Shown here: positions 10,127 through 18,289 of the stretch, in pieces
Layout: every line of letters begins with the position of its first letter
Numbering within the stretch: the stretch's first letter is position 1
DNA from: Methanosarcinales archaeon Met12
GTDB taxonomy: Archaea > Halobacteriota > UBA148 > JAJOKI01
DNA length: 64,000 nt
Reading direction: 5' to 3'
Assembly (NCBI GenBank): GCA_002813105.2
Contig: CP017966.2
Coordinates: 1 to 64,000 of the forward strand
Position numbers and translations under genes: made by a program
The notes under the pieces: generated by a model
What the model was told of the DNA's origin: nothing
The model's input: only the letters and a program-made list of their open reading frames with translations
Database searches by the model: none

Positions 10127-10860
10127 CGCACATCAGCACAGACTTCGCATTTTTCGCTCTTTTTGATTTCAATGATGTCGAAGTTGTAGGATAAAAGGTC
10201 ATAGGAAAGCAATTTTCCTGCCAGCACTTCACCCGCACCTGTGATGAGCTTTATGGTCTCGTTTGCCTCTAAAATGCCAAACAATCCTGCTGTGACGCCG
10301 ATTATCGGAAATATTTTTTTATCTGCCATGCCGGAGAATATGCAGTTCAGGCACGGAGTCTTCGATGGAATAATCGTCGTTAGTTGTCCATAAAAGCCCT
10401 CCACTGCCGCATGTATGAGTGGTTTTCGATTTTTCACGCAGAATTCATTTAGAAGGTATCTCGTGCTGAAGTTGTCCAGACAGTCCACCATGACATCGAC
10501 ATCATCGAACATCGATATGTTTTGATTCGTTATCCTCTCAGTTATGGTCTCTATTTCAATGTCGGAATTCTGTGACGATAACTTTTCGGCAAAGGACTCT
10601 GCTTTGTTAGTTCTGCCAATATCTTTTTCCCAGTGGAGCATTTGTCGATTCAAATTACTCAAATCAGGAACATCACAATCTGCTATAATCAGCTTTCCTA
10701 CGCCGGCGGCTACTATATATAAGGATGCTGTAGTTCCAAGACCGCCTGCACCAAGGAGTCCAACCGTGGCATTCTTCAGTTTTTCCTGCCCGCCTCTACC
10801 AATGTTGTCCAGCAGGATTTGCCTACTATACCTTTCCATGTCATTATCTGTAAGTGTCAT
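10102..10860 (-). CDS. E1-like adenylyltransferase (MoeB/HesA/ThiF family)
   Basis: ATP-dependent activator of a small ubiquitin-like sulfur-carrier protein by C-terminal adenylation. The 252 residues contain the nucleotide loop GLLGAGGLGT, the conserved DCDVPDLSNLNRQML with the arginine finger, and VDCLDNFSTRYLLN. Two CxxC zinc pairs are visible (CLNC about residue 180 and CEVC near the C-terminus). It follows the ubiquitin-like gene with a 4-base overlap, the expected enzyme-substrate pair. Whether the pair serves molybdopterin synthesis, tRNA thiolation or protein sampylation cannot be told from the sequence. Confidence 0.9.
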   Translation of the reverse strand: MTLTDNDMERYSRQILLDNIGRGGQEKLKNATVGLLGAGGLGTTASLYIVAAGVGKLIIADCDVPDLSNLNRQMLHWEKDIGRTNKAESFAEKLSSQNSDIEIETITERITNQNISMFDDVDVMVDCLDNFSTRYLLNEFCVKNRKPLIHAAVEGFYGQLTTIIPSKTPCLNCIFSGMADKKIFPIIGVTAGLFGILEANETIKLITGAGEVLAGKLLSYDLLSYNFDIIEIKKSEKCEVCADVRHIMSRKK

Positions 10861-11177
10861 CCTCCTCCAACCGGCGGAAATATGGCGACCGTATCGTTGT
10901 CGTCCAGTCGGGTCTTTAGCTTATCGAGGAGTTCTATACTTTTTCCATTGACCAAGATTTTGACATAATCATGGAGTTCAACGTGCGCCAGATCAGAGAT
11001 CTGACGGAGTTGCAGTCTCCGAGAGACTTCAACATCCTCAAAAATGAGTTTCTCAAATTTTTTACCGTACTTGTCCACGAGCTTGCGCAAAAGCTCCGCT
11101 ATGTCATGTGCCTCCATCTCCACCTCTTTTTCATTTGTCGCTTCCCTGAACGTCGCAAAAAACTTTACTTTGACCAT
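10857..11177 (-). CDS. Ubiquitin-like small modifier/sulfur carrier (MoaD/SAMP family)
   Basis: A 106-residue beta-grasp protein: KVKFFATFREATNEKEVEM at the start, VKILVNGKSIELL in the middle, and a C-terminal tail DTVAIFPPVGGG. The terminal Gly-Gly is the residue pair that is adenylated and thiocarboxylated or conjugated. The length is a little greater than typical MoaD (about 80-90) and like archaeal SAMP1-type proteins. The E1-like partner is immediately downstream. Upstream on the same strand is the RPA pair. Confidence 0.9.
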   Translation of the reverse strand: MVKVKFFATFREATNEKEVEMEAHDIAELLRKLVDKYGKKFEKLIFEDVEVSRRLQLRQISDLAHVELHDYVKILVNGKSIELLDKLKTRLDDNDTVAIFPPVGGG

Positions 11178-11188
11178 GATATTATAAC

Positions 11189-11899
11189 CTATATCTGGCT
11201 CATATCGATCACATCAAATCCGCCCTTGTCGGAATTCTCCTCTTCGGTTGGTTCGTCGGTCATGGACATAAGTGCCATCAGCACCATTTGCTTGTAATGC
11301 CGTCTGTCAGGCGAATAGTGTTCTACCGCTTTTTTAACGTCGGGATCTTCAGAACGTGTCAGTGAGGATAGGCGTTCCAATGTATGCCTGGCAGTCTCCA
11401 TAATCCACACGTCTCTGGTCTCGGCATCGACCACGGATATGGACTCGGGGCGGATGGAAGTAATTTTACCATCGCCGGGATCATATACGTTGACCTTTCC
11501 CGCAACCGCCACGAATTGCGGCGGCTCGATTTCTCCGAGCGCCTGGGAAGCTTCTGGTTGATACTGTCCGGCATATACTGTGAAGACGCCAGTAGGGTCT
11601 GCAACGCGCGCGCGCCAAAATTCTACACCAGCCCCTATGTCCTCTTTCTCGGTCAGCGTGCCCACGACGAACACCCTATTGCATTTCGCGCCAGTTGGAG
11701 TCAATAAATAGAGCGGCGCATATTGATCATCACTCTCCTTGAATGTCAGATTGGATTCTCTGTATTCCTTGGCGAAAATCCGCTTGGCTACTTCTCTTTG
11801 TCGTAAACTTCCAGACCTTCGACTTATGGAGTGTTCCGTGTCCTCAGAGATTTGAGCATGCCGCGGTGCGAATCCCTTCGGAAATTCATCATCCTGCAT
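11189..11899 (-). CDS. RPA-associated OB-fold protein (COG3390-type)
   Basis: A 236-residue protein with an N-terminal basic segment, one OB-fold (about residues 65-150: APLYLLTPTGAKCNRVFVVGTLTE, then FWRARVADPTGVFTVYAG and FVAVAGKVNVY) and a C-terminal helical region. This matches archaeal RPA-associated proteins that are co-transcribed with RPA and bind single-stranded DNA with it. The start overlaps the last base of the upstream RPA gene. It probably acts in replication or repair as part of an RPA complex. Confidence 0.8.
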   Translation of the reverse strand: MQDDEFPKGFAPRHAQISEDTEHSISRRSGSLRQREVAKRIFAKEYRESNLTFKESDDQYAPLYLLTPTGAKCNRVFVVGTLTEKEDIGAGVEFWRARVADPTGVFTVYAGQYQPEASQALGEIEPPQFVAVAGKVNVYDPGDGKITSIRPESISVVDAETRDVWIMETARHTLERLSSLTRSEDPDVKKAVEHYSPDRRHYKQMVLMALMSMTDEPTEEENSDKGGFDVIDMSQI

Positions 11900-12834
11900 T
11901 ATATCGCCTCCACTTGCGCGATTAACTCCTTGACATCATCGTTCGATGCCATGGACATTTTTTGAATCTCTTCCACCAACATATAGCGACCGATTTTTGG
12001 ACCCTGTACTTTGAAGTATCGCCCGATCAGTTTGTCTGCAAGCGCATCTAAAACCACTGAAGAGTCCAATGCCTCTGCCGCCATCTTCCTTGCCCGGTCC
12101 AGAGTTATGCCGGTCAATGTCTCGATAGCATCCCTGTTCAAAAGAGCGTCCTGCACGATTTTGCCATCGTCTATAATTGCTTTCACTCGCAAGTCATATT
12201 TACCCTCGACCTTTCCATGCTCGCCGCAGGAACCTTTGACAAGGGCCCGGTTACAAGATTCACACCGTTTGATCAGACCAGAACCAGACTGAATATCTAT
12301 TATCACTCCCATAATCTCTTCCACAAGAGAGCCTACCTCTATCTCCTCTTCTATTCCCTGTATCTCGGTGTTCTTGTTGAAGTTCACCTGGAATCTGCCC
12401 TGCCATGAATCGGTCACCACGTTCTTGAATACATAGTTTCTATCTTCTTCAACCATGGTGCAGTTTGATTTCGCCCAATTGACGAATTTGATCGTGCCCG
12501 TGTCATCTCCTATCAGCCCGACCTGTGCTATTGATTCGCTCTCAGAGGACCATAGTTGAACTACTTTAGCCTTCAGACTGACCCATCGTCCTTCGGATTG
12601 AATATCTCTAATCTTGACAAAATCGGACTCTGACCGGACATAAAATTCATTCCTGGGTATGTCCGACTTTCTTAAATATTGGTTAACAACGCTACGCTTC
12701 GCTTCATCAACTGGAACGCGATATTCGTTGATTAAAGCGCCCAGTTTGGATTCGATCTCTTCCAGAGGGGCTTCTATGCCCATCTCAGAAAAACGAGTCT
12801 TTAGCTGTTTAGCTATTTCTTTTATCATGTTCAC
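11899..12834 (-). CDS. rpa: Replication protein A (single-stranded DNA-binding protein)
   Basis: A 311-residue single-stranded-DNA-binding protein. The N-terminal helical region (about 1-60) is followed by an OB-fold (about 65-165: SEGRWVSLKAKVVQLW, GLIGDDTGTIKFVNWAKS, YVFKNVVTDSWQG). A zinc-finger-containing second OB-fold comes next (about 185-290), with CESCNRALVKGSCGEHG as ligands. The last segment MLVEEIQKMS resembles the RPA41 C-terminal OB strand. ATG at 12834 or 12828. The RPA partner gene overlaps its stop. Confidence 0.88.
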   Translation of the reverse strand: MNMIKEIAKQLKTRFSEMGIEAPLEEIESKLGALINEYRVPVDEAKRSVVNQYLRKSDIPRNEFYVRSESDFVKIRDIQSEGRWVSLKAKVVQLWSSESESIAQVGLIGDDTGTIKFVNWAKSNCTMVEEDRNYVFKNVVTDSWQGRFQVNFNKNTEIQGIEEEIEVGSLVEEIMGVIIDIQSGSGLIKRCESCNRALVKGSCGEHGKVEGKYDLRVKAIIDDGKIVQDALLNRDAIETLTGITLDRARKMAAEALDSSVVLDALADKLIGRYFKVQGPKIGRYMLVEEIQKMSMASNDDVKELIAQVEAI

Positions 12835-12877
12835 ACCTCAAACCGCTTGTTTATCATTTTACTGAAGCATATATAAG

Positions 12878-12912
12878 TCATTGCTACAATAACAAATCAT
12901 TACCACAATAAA
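12878..12912. promoter_or_regulatory. Direct repeat between divergent rpa and guaAa
   Basis: Two near-identical 14-mers, CATTGCTACAATAA and CATTACCACAATAA, are separated by five bases in the divergent intergenic region. Both flank AT-rich sequence that may include the TATA boxes (ATATATAAG just to the left). This could be a shared operator; only sequence and position support it. Confidence 0.3.
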
Positions 12913-12940
12913 TAAAACTAACGATAGCAGGGTGAAAGTA

Positions 12941-13510
12941 ATGAGCAGTCCAAGAATCCTCATCATAAACAACTACGGACAGTTCTGTCATCTGATACAC
13001 AGAGCGATAAGAGACCTGGGTATCGATAACCAGCTGGTAAAAAACACATTATCCGCAGAAGAAATCTTAGAAAAGGAGCCGGACGGACTGATTCTGAGTG
13101 GTGGACCGGCCATGGGGCAAATAGGAAACTGCATGAAATACGTGCATGAGCTCGATGTGCCCATTCTTGGCATCTGCTTGGGGCATCAATTGATGGCAAA
13201 GGCATTTGGCGGTGAGGTGCGCAAAGGCAAACACGGAGGGTATGCAGAGGTATTAGTTGAAATCCTCGATGAAGATGACATACTCAAAGGACTAAGTCCG
13301 ACGACGTATACCTGGGCATCCCATGCAGACGAGGTCAGCGTTCTGCCTGAAAATTTCATTCGATTGGCGCGTTCAGACATCTGCGAAAACGAAGCCATGA
13401 AACATGTAGAGCGCCCCCTATACGGCGTGCAGTGGCATCCAGAGGTGTCGCATACTGTTCATGGCATCGACCTGTTTAAGAATTTTTTAGACGTTTGCAG
13501 AAGTCGTTAG
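12941..13510 (+). CDS. guaAA: GMP synthase, glutaminase subunit (GuaAa)
   Basis: Archaeal GMP synthase is split; this 189-residue subunit hydrolyses glutamine and passes ammonia to the separate ATP-pyrophosphatase subunit, which is not in this window. Motifs are RILIINNYGQFCHLI, LSGGPAMG, the nucleophile in GICLGHQLMAKAFGG, and QWHPEVSHT with the His and Glu of the triad. GGTGA at 12931-12935, five bases before ATG 12941, decides the start. An upstream GTG at 12932 lies inside that RBS. Confidence 0.95.
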   Translation: MSSPRILIINNYGQFCHLIHRAIRDLGIDNQLVKNTLSAEEILEKEPDGLILSGGPAMGQIGNCMKYVHELDVPILGICLGHQLMAKAFGGEVRKGKHGGYAEVLVEILDEDDILKGLSPTTYTWASHADEVSVLPENFIRLARSDICENEAMKHVERPLYGVQWHPEVSHTVHGIDLFKNFLDVCRSR

Positions 13511-13572
13511 ACGTCCTATATCGATTGTTTCACCAGTTAACGTTTTGTATCCCTTCTACATATTGTACCATA

Positions 13573-14703
13573 ATGAGCGCTACTCGGGTATATTTCGTAG
13601 ATTCAAGGGCGCAGGTCGGTCAGCCCGAAAAATGGTATCAGCCAAAGTTGAGCACTGTCAGCAAGCTGGAGCGTCTTTTGGAAAAAAGTGGCATTTTGGA
13701 TGACATCGAAAAAGGAGACCAAGTCGCCATCAAGACGCACTTCGGCGTCCACGGAACGACAAAACCGCTGCGCTCTGTGTTCATCCGTAAGGTCGCCCAG
13801 ATGGTCAGGGAAAAAGGTGGAAAGCCCTTCGTGACCGAGACCACTGGACTTGGAATGACCCGTGATAGGTGCTTCGCGGTTGGAAAAATCGAGACTGCAG
13901 AGGAAAATGGATATACTCACCAGACGCTGTCCGCACCGATCATAATCGCCGATGGATTAAAGGGCTTTGATGGCGTCGAGGTTCAAATTGATGGTCTTCA
14001 GCTCAAAAGCGTATATGTAGCAAAGCACATTGCAGAAGCGGACAAAATCATCTCCTTAGCTCATTTTAAGGGACATATGAACTCTGGATTTGGCGGGGCG
14101 CTCAAAAACATAGGCGTTGGCTGCACCACCAAGACGTCAAAATATGATGTGCATATGTATGATCCACCTGTAATCGACCAGGGACGCTGTACAAAATGTG
14201 GTGAGTGTGTTGGGATATGCCCAGTTGATGCCATAAAAGACTGGAAGGTCGACCATGAAAAATGCATCAGATGTCAGGGATGTGCTGAAGTATGTGAAGA
14301 AGATGCTATACTGGCCAAATGGACATCTTCGAAAGACCTTTCTGAGCGATTCGTTGATTGTGCCAGAGCAGTTTTAGAGTTAGTTGGAAGGGAGAACGTT
14401 AGATACGTGAACTTTCTGCTCGACATCACGCCGCACTGCGATTGCTGTCCTTTCTCAGATAATGCAATCGTCCCAGATCTGGGCATCCTTGCCTCAGAGG
14501 ATATACTTGCGATAGATAAGGCATCGGTGGACATGGTAAATGAGGCCCCAATGCTCCCAAACTCAATGGCAACTCCAAAGGAGTTTCACGATGAGGACAA
14601 GTTCCACAGCATCTTTGAATGGACTCGCGCTAAATATCAATTGGAAGCGGCAGAAAAACTTCAGCTCGGCTCGATGAAATATGATATTATCAAAGTGGAA
14701 TAA
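13573..14703 (+). CDS. DUF362 protein with two-cluster ferredoxin domain
   Basis: About 376 residues from ATG 13573 (MSATRVYFVDSRAQ). The N-terminal DUF362 domain (about 1-190) is followed by a ferredoxin domain with two Cys-x2-Cys-x2-Cys-x3-Cys sets (CTKCGECVGICP and CIRCQGCAEVCEE). More cysteines follow at CDCCPF. DUF362 proteins are widespread in anaerobes; the electron-transfer partner is unknown. The 26 codons upstream of this ATG have no family likeness and are probably untranslated. Confidence 0.85.
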   Translation: MSATRVYFVDSRAQVGQPEKWYQPKLSTVSKLERLLEKSGILDDIEKGDQVAIKTHFGVHGTTKPLRSVFIRKVAQMVREKGGKPFVTETTGLGMTRDRCFAVGKIETAEENGYTHQTLSAPIIIADGLKGFDGVEVQIDGLQLKSVYVAKHIAEADKIISLAHFKGHMNSGFGGALKNIGVGCTTKTSKYDVHMYDPPVIDQGRCTKCGECVGICPVDAIKDWKVDHEKCIRCQGCAEVCEEDAILAKWTSSKDLSERFVDCARAVLELVGRENVRYVNFLLDITPHCDCCPFSDNAIVPDLGILASEDILAIDKASVDMVNEAPMLPNSMATPKEFHDEDKFHSIFEWTRAKYQLEAAEKLQLGSMKYDIIKVE

Positions 14704-15585
14704 CTACTCCATCTGCGCAATCCAGATGCCCAGCAAGACCAAAGCGCCGCATGCGATTTGATATGGGTGAATCGTCTCGGCGAGGAGCACGGACGCCTGG
14801 ATGATAGCAAATACCGGTATTAGAAGTGCGAAGAAGCCCGTCTTCGATGCTTCCAGTTCTTTGAGCGCCTCGAAATATAATAATGTTCCTATCACCGTAC
14901 AAATGACTGCCAACACAAGGATAGCAGACCAGGTTACCGCCGAATATAAGAAGTTGACAGGTTCCGTCAATATCGAGATTATGTTCAATAATACCGTTCC
15001 CATGAGCGTGCTGACCGTCAAAATTAGCAGGGGGCTGTTGTTCTCCAGGAGCTTCTTGCCGATGATGGCATAAATGGAATAGCATATCGCCGAGGATATG
15101 AGCATCAAATTGCCATAAAAAAGAGGAGAGCCATTGCCGATGGTTGAAAAATCTCCATTGGTCGATATGATGACGACGCCTATGGAGGAGATGAACAAAC
15201 CAGACAGTTTTTTGTATCCAAGCGACTCGCGCAAAAATATCGCCGCCAGGATTAACGTGAACGCAGGGCTACTGTTTTGCAAAATGCTCGCCATGGAGGC
15301 GCTCACGTAAAGCATCCCCAAGTTCTGCAGTATATTTGGGATGGGGATACCAACGATGCCAAGCGCAAGCAATGTTACGAAATTATTCTTCGTGAATTGT
15401 TCGATTTCTCGTATTTCGAATTGGACCAGCGCAAAACCTACAAGTATCATCGTGGCAATGGAAAATCGCAACGCTGCCAGATAAATCGGCGTTACCTCTT
15501 CCAGCCCTATCTTGACGAGGACGAACGTTGCCGACCATAGCATCATGGCAATCAGAATTGTCGCGTAGGTTTTCAGCGAGTTCAT
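14704..15585 (-). CDS. EamA/DMT-family membrane transporter
   Basis: A 293-residue integral membrane protein with about ten hydrophobic segments arranged as two EamA repeats. The first starts at ATILIAMMLWSATFVLVKIGLEE and the second at about residue 155 (GNLMLISSAICYSIYAIIGKK). This is the drug/metabolite transporter fold; the substrate cannot be predicted. Its stop abuts the stop of the DUF362 gene (convergent). It is divergent from the VIT1-like gene, with a short regulatory interval between. Confidence 0.88.
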   Translation of the reverse strand: MNSLKTYATILIAMMLWSATFVLVKIGLEEVTPIYLAALRFSIATMILVGFALVQFEIREIEQFTKNNFVTLLALGIVGIPIPNILQNLGMLYVSASMASILQNSSPAFTLILAAIFLRESLGYKKLSGLFISSIGVVIISTNGDFSTIGNGSPLFYGNLMLISSAICYSIYAIIGKKLLENNSPLLILTVSTLMGTVLLNIISILTEPVNFLYSAVTWSAILVLAVICTVIGTLLYFEALKELEASKTGFFALLIPVFAIIQASVLLAETIHPYQIACGALVLLGIWIAQME

Positions 15586-15594
15586 GATATCACC

Positions 15595-15642
15595 TTAGTT
15601 CTCACTAAAGATTTATTTATTTGGACACACATGTATTATGTG
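15595..15642. promoter_or_regulatory. Two inverted repeats in the EamA/VIT1 divergent promoter
   Basis: TTAGT-tctc-ACTAA (15595-15608) and CACAT-gtatt-ATGTG (15628-15642) flank an AT-rich ATTTATTTAT box (15611-15620). Either palindrome could bind a dimeric regulator, for example a metal-responsive one given the adjacent VIT1-like gene. No regulator is identified. Confidence 0.35.
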
Positions 15643-15672
15643 AACGCAAGTAATTGAAATGGAGAGAACAAA

Positions 15673-16272
15673 TTGAAAGAAACTATCGAGACTTATCTTG
15701 ATATCTCAGGCGTATCAAAGATTGCAAGGCGATACTTCGTCATGAATTCTTTTGATGGTGTCTTGACGGTGATGGGACTCATCATAGGCGCATATATAGC
15801 TGGCATAAGAGAGCCTGAGACGATCCTGAGTACAGGCATTGCAGCGAGCATTGCATTGAGCATCTCGGGTGCTAGCAGTGCTTATATGACCGAGCAGGCG
15901 GAAAGAGCTATGGAACTCAAGCATTTAGGGAGCGCTATGCTGGTCGATCTCAACGACACGAAACATGAACAGGCATCAAAGTTTGCATCGATCTATACGG
16001 CAGCGGTTAATGGAGCAACTCCATTGATAGTAGGGTCAATCGTGTTGTTGCCATTTTTCATATCGACTTTCATCCTGCCAATAGATGAGATATTTAGGAT
16101 AGGTGCGTTTGAATCATCATTGGTCATATCCTATGTCACATTGATATCGTTGAGCATCTATCTTGCAAAGATAAGCGGCGAGAATGTATGGAAGTATGGA
16201 CTTCGAATGCTCTTCATTATAACGCTTACAGTGGCAGCGTGCATTGGCATAACGATGCTATTTGTATACTGA
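15673..16272 (+). CDS. VIT1/CCC1-family membrane protein (metal transporter-like)
   Basis: A 199-residue protein with an N-terminal amphipathic helix and four to five hydrophobic segments. The conserved stretch FVMNSFDGVLTVMGLIIGAY matches the first membrane helix of VIT1/CCC1 iron/manganese exporters. MTEQAERAMELKHL resembles the shortened cytosolic metal-binding loop. It starts at TTG 15673 preceded by GGAG at 15661-15664. Its stop directly abuts the stop of the convergent larE gene. Confidence 0.8.
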   Translation: MKETIETYLDISGVSKIARRYFVMNSFDGVLTVMGLIIGAYIAGIREPETILSTGIAASIALSISGASSAYMTEQAERAMELKHLGSAMLVDLNDTKHEQASKFASIYTAAVNGATPLIVGSIVLLPFFISTFILPIDEIFRIGAFESSLVISYVTLISLSIYLAKISGENVWKYGLRMLFIITLTVAACIGITMLFVY

Positions 16273-17070
16273 TTATAAAACCTCGTCCATACTCCCGCTC
16301 CTGTATCCCTCAAGGTCGAGCGTTACATACTTAAATCCAATCGCCTTCAATTTCTTTACGATTATATCTCTCAAATCCAATGCCCTTTCCAGTTCATCTT
16401 CCAATAGCTCCACTCTCGCAATCTCTCCATGCATCCTGACCCTGACCTGTGCAAAACCCTCCTTTATTAACATCTCTTCGGCCCTTTCGACCATCAAAAG
16501 TTTATCTTTCGTGATCGCCTCACCATAAGGTATCCTCGAGGATAAACATGCAGAAGATGGTTTACCCCAAAATGATAACCCAAGTTCTTTTGACATCTCG
16601 CGAATGTCAGATTTCGTTATTCCAACATCGACAAAAGGGTGCCATATCCCGGCTTCATCACATGCTTTTATTCCGGGGCGGTGTTCATCAAAATCCGACA
16701 GATTAACGCCATCTGCTATGCATTTTATCCCCCTATCTGACGCCGCTTTCTTTAAAACCTTTGCAAATTCATTCTTACAATAATAACATCTATCTGGTGG
16801 GTTTTTAATGAAATCTTCATTCTCCAGTTCGGAGTGTTTTATTATCTCGTATCGACATCCAAGACCTTCTACGAACTCTTTTGCATGTTTCAGTTCGATT
16901 CTCGGCAGCGTTTCGGTATCCAAAATGACACAGAAGGCATCATCACCGAGTGCATCATATGCCACTTTCAGAAGAAGTCCGCTATCAACGCCCCCGGAGA
17001 ATGCAACCAATACCTTTTTTTTATCGGCGATATTCTCTTTTAGCTTTTTGAGTTTATCTGAGCAGTTCAT
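16273..17070 (-). CDS. larE: LarE-type ATP-dependent sulfur transferase
   Basis: A 265-residue PP-loop enzyme. Motifs are VLVAFSGGVDSGLLLK (PP-loop), PDRCYYCKNEF and KPSSACLSSRIPYGE. LarE adenylates a pyridinium dicarboxylate mononucleotide and inserts sulfur, in lactate racemase cofactor synthesis or related pathways. The trio of cysteines (CYYC plus ACLSSR) is the arrangement linked to [4Fe-4S]-type LarE rather than the single sacrificial cysteine type; that is inference. It overlaps the upstream small gene by 17 bp and ends the seven-gene block. No larA, larB or larC lies nearby. Confidence 0.88.
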   Translation of the reverse strand: MNCSDKLKKLKENIADKKKVLVAFSGGVDSGLLLKVAYDALGDDAFCVILDTETLPRIELKHAKEFVEGLGCRYEIIKHSELENEDFIKNPPDRCYYCKNEFAKVLKKAASDRGIKCIADGVNLSDFDEHRPGIKACDEAGIWHPFVDVGITKSDIREMSKELGLSFWGKPSSACLSSRIPYGEAITKDKLLMVERAEEMLIKEGFAQVRVRMHGEIARVELLEDELERALDLRDIIVKKLKAIGFKYVTLDLEGYRSGSMDEVL

Positions 17071-17311
17071 ATATTTTATCCGCCGCCTCTTTTGCTTTCT
17101 CTTCCGAATCTGTTTTTATGATGAGCTTCCCAGTCCGGTGTATTGATATTTCGCACGCACCTTTAACGATCAACATGATTTTAGCATTCGCCACGATATC
17201 GTAGTCTTGTTTCAATCTTTCGGCAGATTCGTCAATGTCAAAACAAAGGTCCTTATCGGGAATTGCCTCATACGCGGCAGAGGTCTTACACGGCTTAACA
17301 AGATACAACAC
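17054..17311 (-). CDS. Small conserved-looking protein between ThiI-like and LarE
   Basis: An 85-residue protein I do not recognise. It starts best at GTG 17311, seven bases after GGAG, with MLYLVKPCKTSAAYEAIPDK. The C-terminal half (IMLIVKGACEISIHRTGKLIIKT, then EEKAKEAADKIYELL) resembles one half-repeat of TATA-binding-protein-like or Pcc1-like folds: two strands with a conserved Arg-Thr-Gly-Lys turn, then a helix. It overlaps thiI by 17 bp and larE by 17 bp, so it is surely translated with them. One cysteine in the N-terminal KPCK and one in GACE could matter for sulfur transfer. Confidence 0.65.
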   Translation of the reverse strand: MLYLVKPCKTSAAYEAIPDKDLCFDIDESAERLKQDYDIVANAKIMLIVKGACEISIHRTGKLIIKTDSEEKAKEAADKIYELLR

Positions 17312-17924
17312 GAGCACTCTCCATCGATTCTTCAATCAATGATTCTATGTTAACCTTCTCCTCTTCCCTTAACACAATCTCCAATTTTGCAGCAGTCGAG
17401 GGTTTTTCTGGAACGATCGTACAACATAAACCAGGCAAAATTGAAAGGTCATAAGTACCGATCTTCCTGGCGATGTCAATGATATCGACCTTATCCATTC
17501 CGATCAAAGGCCTCATTATTGGCGTTTTAACTGCCTGATTTGTCACATAGATATTTTGTAGCGTCTGGGATGCGACTTGTCCGAGCGACTCCCCGGTGAG
17601 TATTCCATCGGCGCCCTCTCTTTCTACAATATTCGCCGCAATTCTCAACATCATCCTTCTACATAACACACATTGTAACTTCTCAATGCAGTTTCTCGCA
17701 AATGCGGCCTGATTGTCTCCATGCGGGACGACGAACGTTTTTATGCCCTTATCGAAGAGATTTTCAAGGTGTTTTACCAATTTCAATGACTTGTCAAGCT
17801 GTTTTTCATCAGTGAATGGGCGATTATCGAGATGAAGCGCAATTACTTCCACGCCCTTCTTCATCATAAGATATGTCGCAACTGGTGAGTCTATTCCGCC
17901 CGAAATTAGTGATACGAGTTTCAT
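17295..17924 (-). CDS. ThiI-like PP-loop sulfurtransferase lacking THUMP and rhodanese domains
   Basis: About 209 residues from ATG 17924, which overlaps the upstream stop as TAATG. Motifs are LISGGIDSPVATYLMMKKG (PP-loop), HGDNQAAFARNC, CVLCRRMMLRIA and LTGESLGQVASQTLQN, typical of the ThiI catalytic domain that forms 4-thiouridine in tRNA or assists thiazole synthesis. The usual N-terminal ferredoxin-like and THUMP domains are absent, so tRNA binding must be different or supplied by another protein. The paired cysteines CVLC could carry sulfur. Confidence 0.82.
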   Translation of the reverse strand: MKLVSLISGGIDSPVATYLMMKKGVEVIALHLDNRPFTDEKQLDKSLKLVKHLENLFDKGIKTFVVPHGDNQAAFARNCIEKLQCVLCRRMMLRIAANIVEREGADGILTGESLGQVASQTLQNIYVTNQAVKTPIMRPLIGMDKVDIIDIARKIGTYDLSILPGLCCTIVPEKPSTAAKLEIVLREEEKVNIESLIEESMESARVVSC

Positions 17925-18289
17925 TATAGTGTCCTCAAACACACATCGCAGTCTTCCTGGACCACCTCCTGTCCTTTATGCAATTCGCAGAGCTCCCCGC
18001 TTATCCTGATTTGCGTACAGATTCTACAGAGTCGGGGGATCAAATCATCAAAGGCACCATCCTCGGCGATATCATTTGTCAGTCTCCTTATGGCATCTTT
18101 GGCCTCTTCTTTGAATTTCATGGTTTTTCCTCTCTTTTCCTTCACATACTGCGAAACCGCTGCCTGCGTAATCCCAAGTCTTTCAGACACTTCTTTTTGA
18201 GATAGCCCCAGCTTGAGGAGTTCCTTGGTCAATTCATACCTTATGCTTGGCAGGACATACCAGACTATTAGTTCACAGGGCGATTTCAT
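17924..18289 (-). CDS. HTH transcriptional regulator with cysteine-rich C-terminus
   Basis: A 121-residue protein from ATG 18289 (MKSPCELIVWYVLPSIR). The helix-turn-helix is LSQKEVSERLGITQAAVSQYVKEKRG (about residues 29-54). The C-terminal part carries cysteines in LCRICTQIRISGELCELH and DCDVCLRTL, which could form an Fe-S or zinc sensor. Its ATG overlaps the stop of the lipoprotein gene. A duplicate of its first 17 or so codons lies as a remnant at 22.3 kb. It may sense sulfur or metal status for this operon; that is inference. Confidence 0.78.
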   Translation of the reverse strand: MKSPCELIVWYVLPSIRYELTKELLKLGLSQKEVSERLGITQAAVSQYVKEKRGKTMKFKEEAKDAIRRLTNDIAEDGAFDDLIPRLCRICTQIRISGELCELHKGQEVVQEDCDVCLRTL

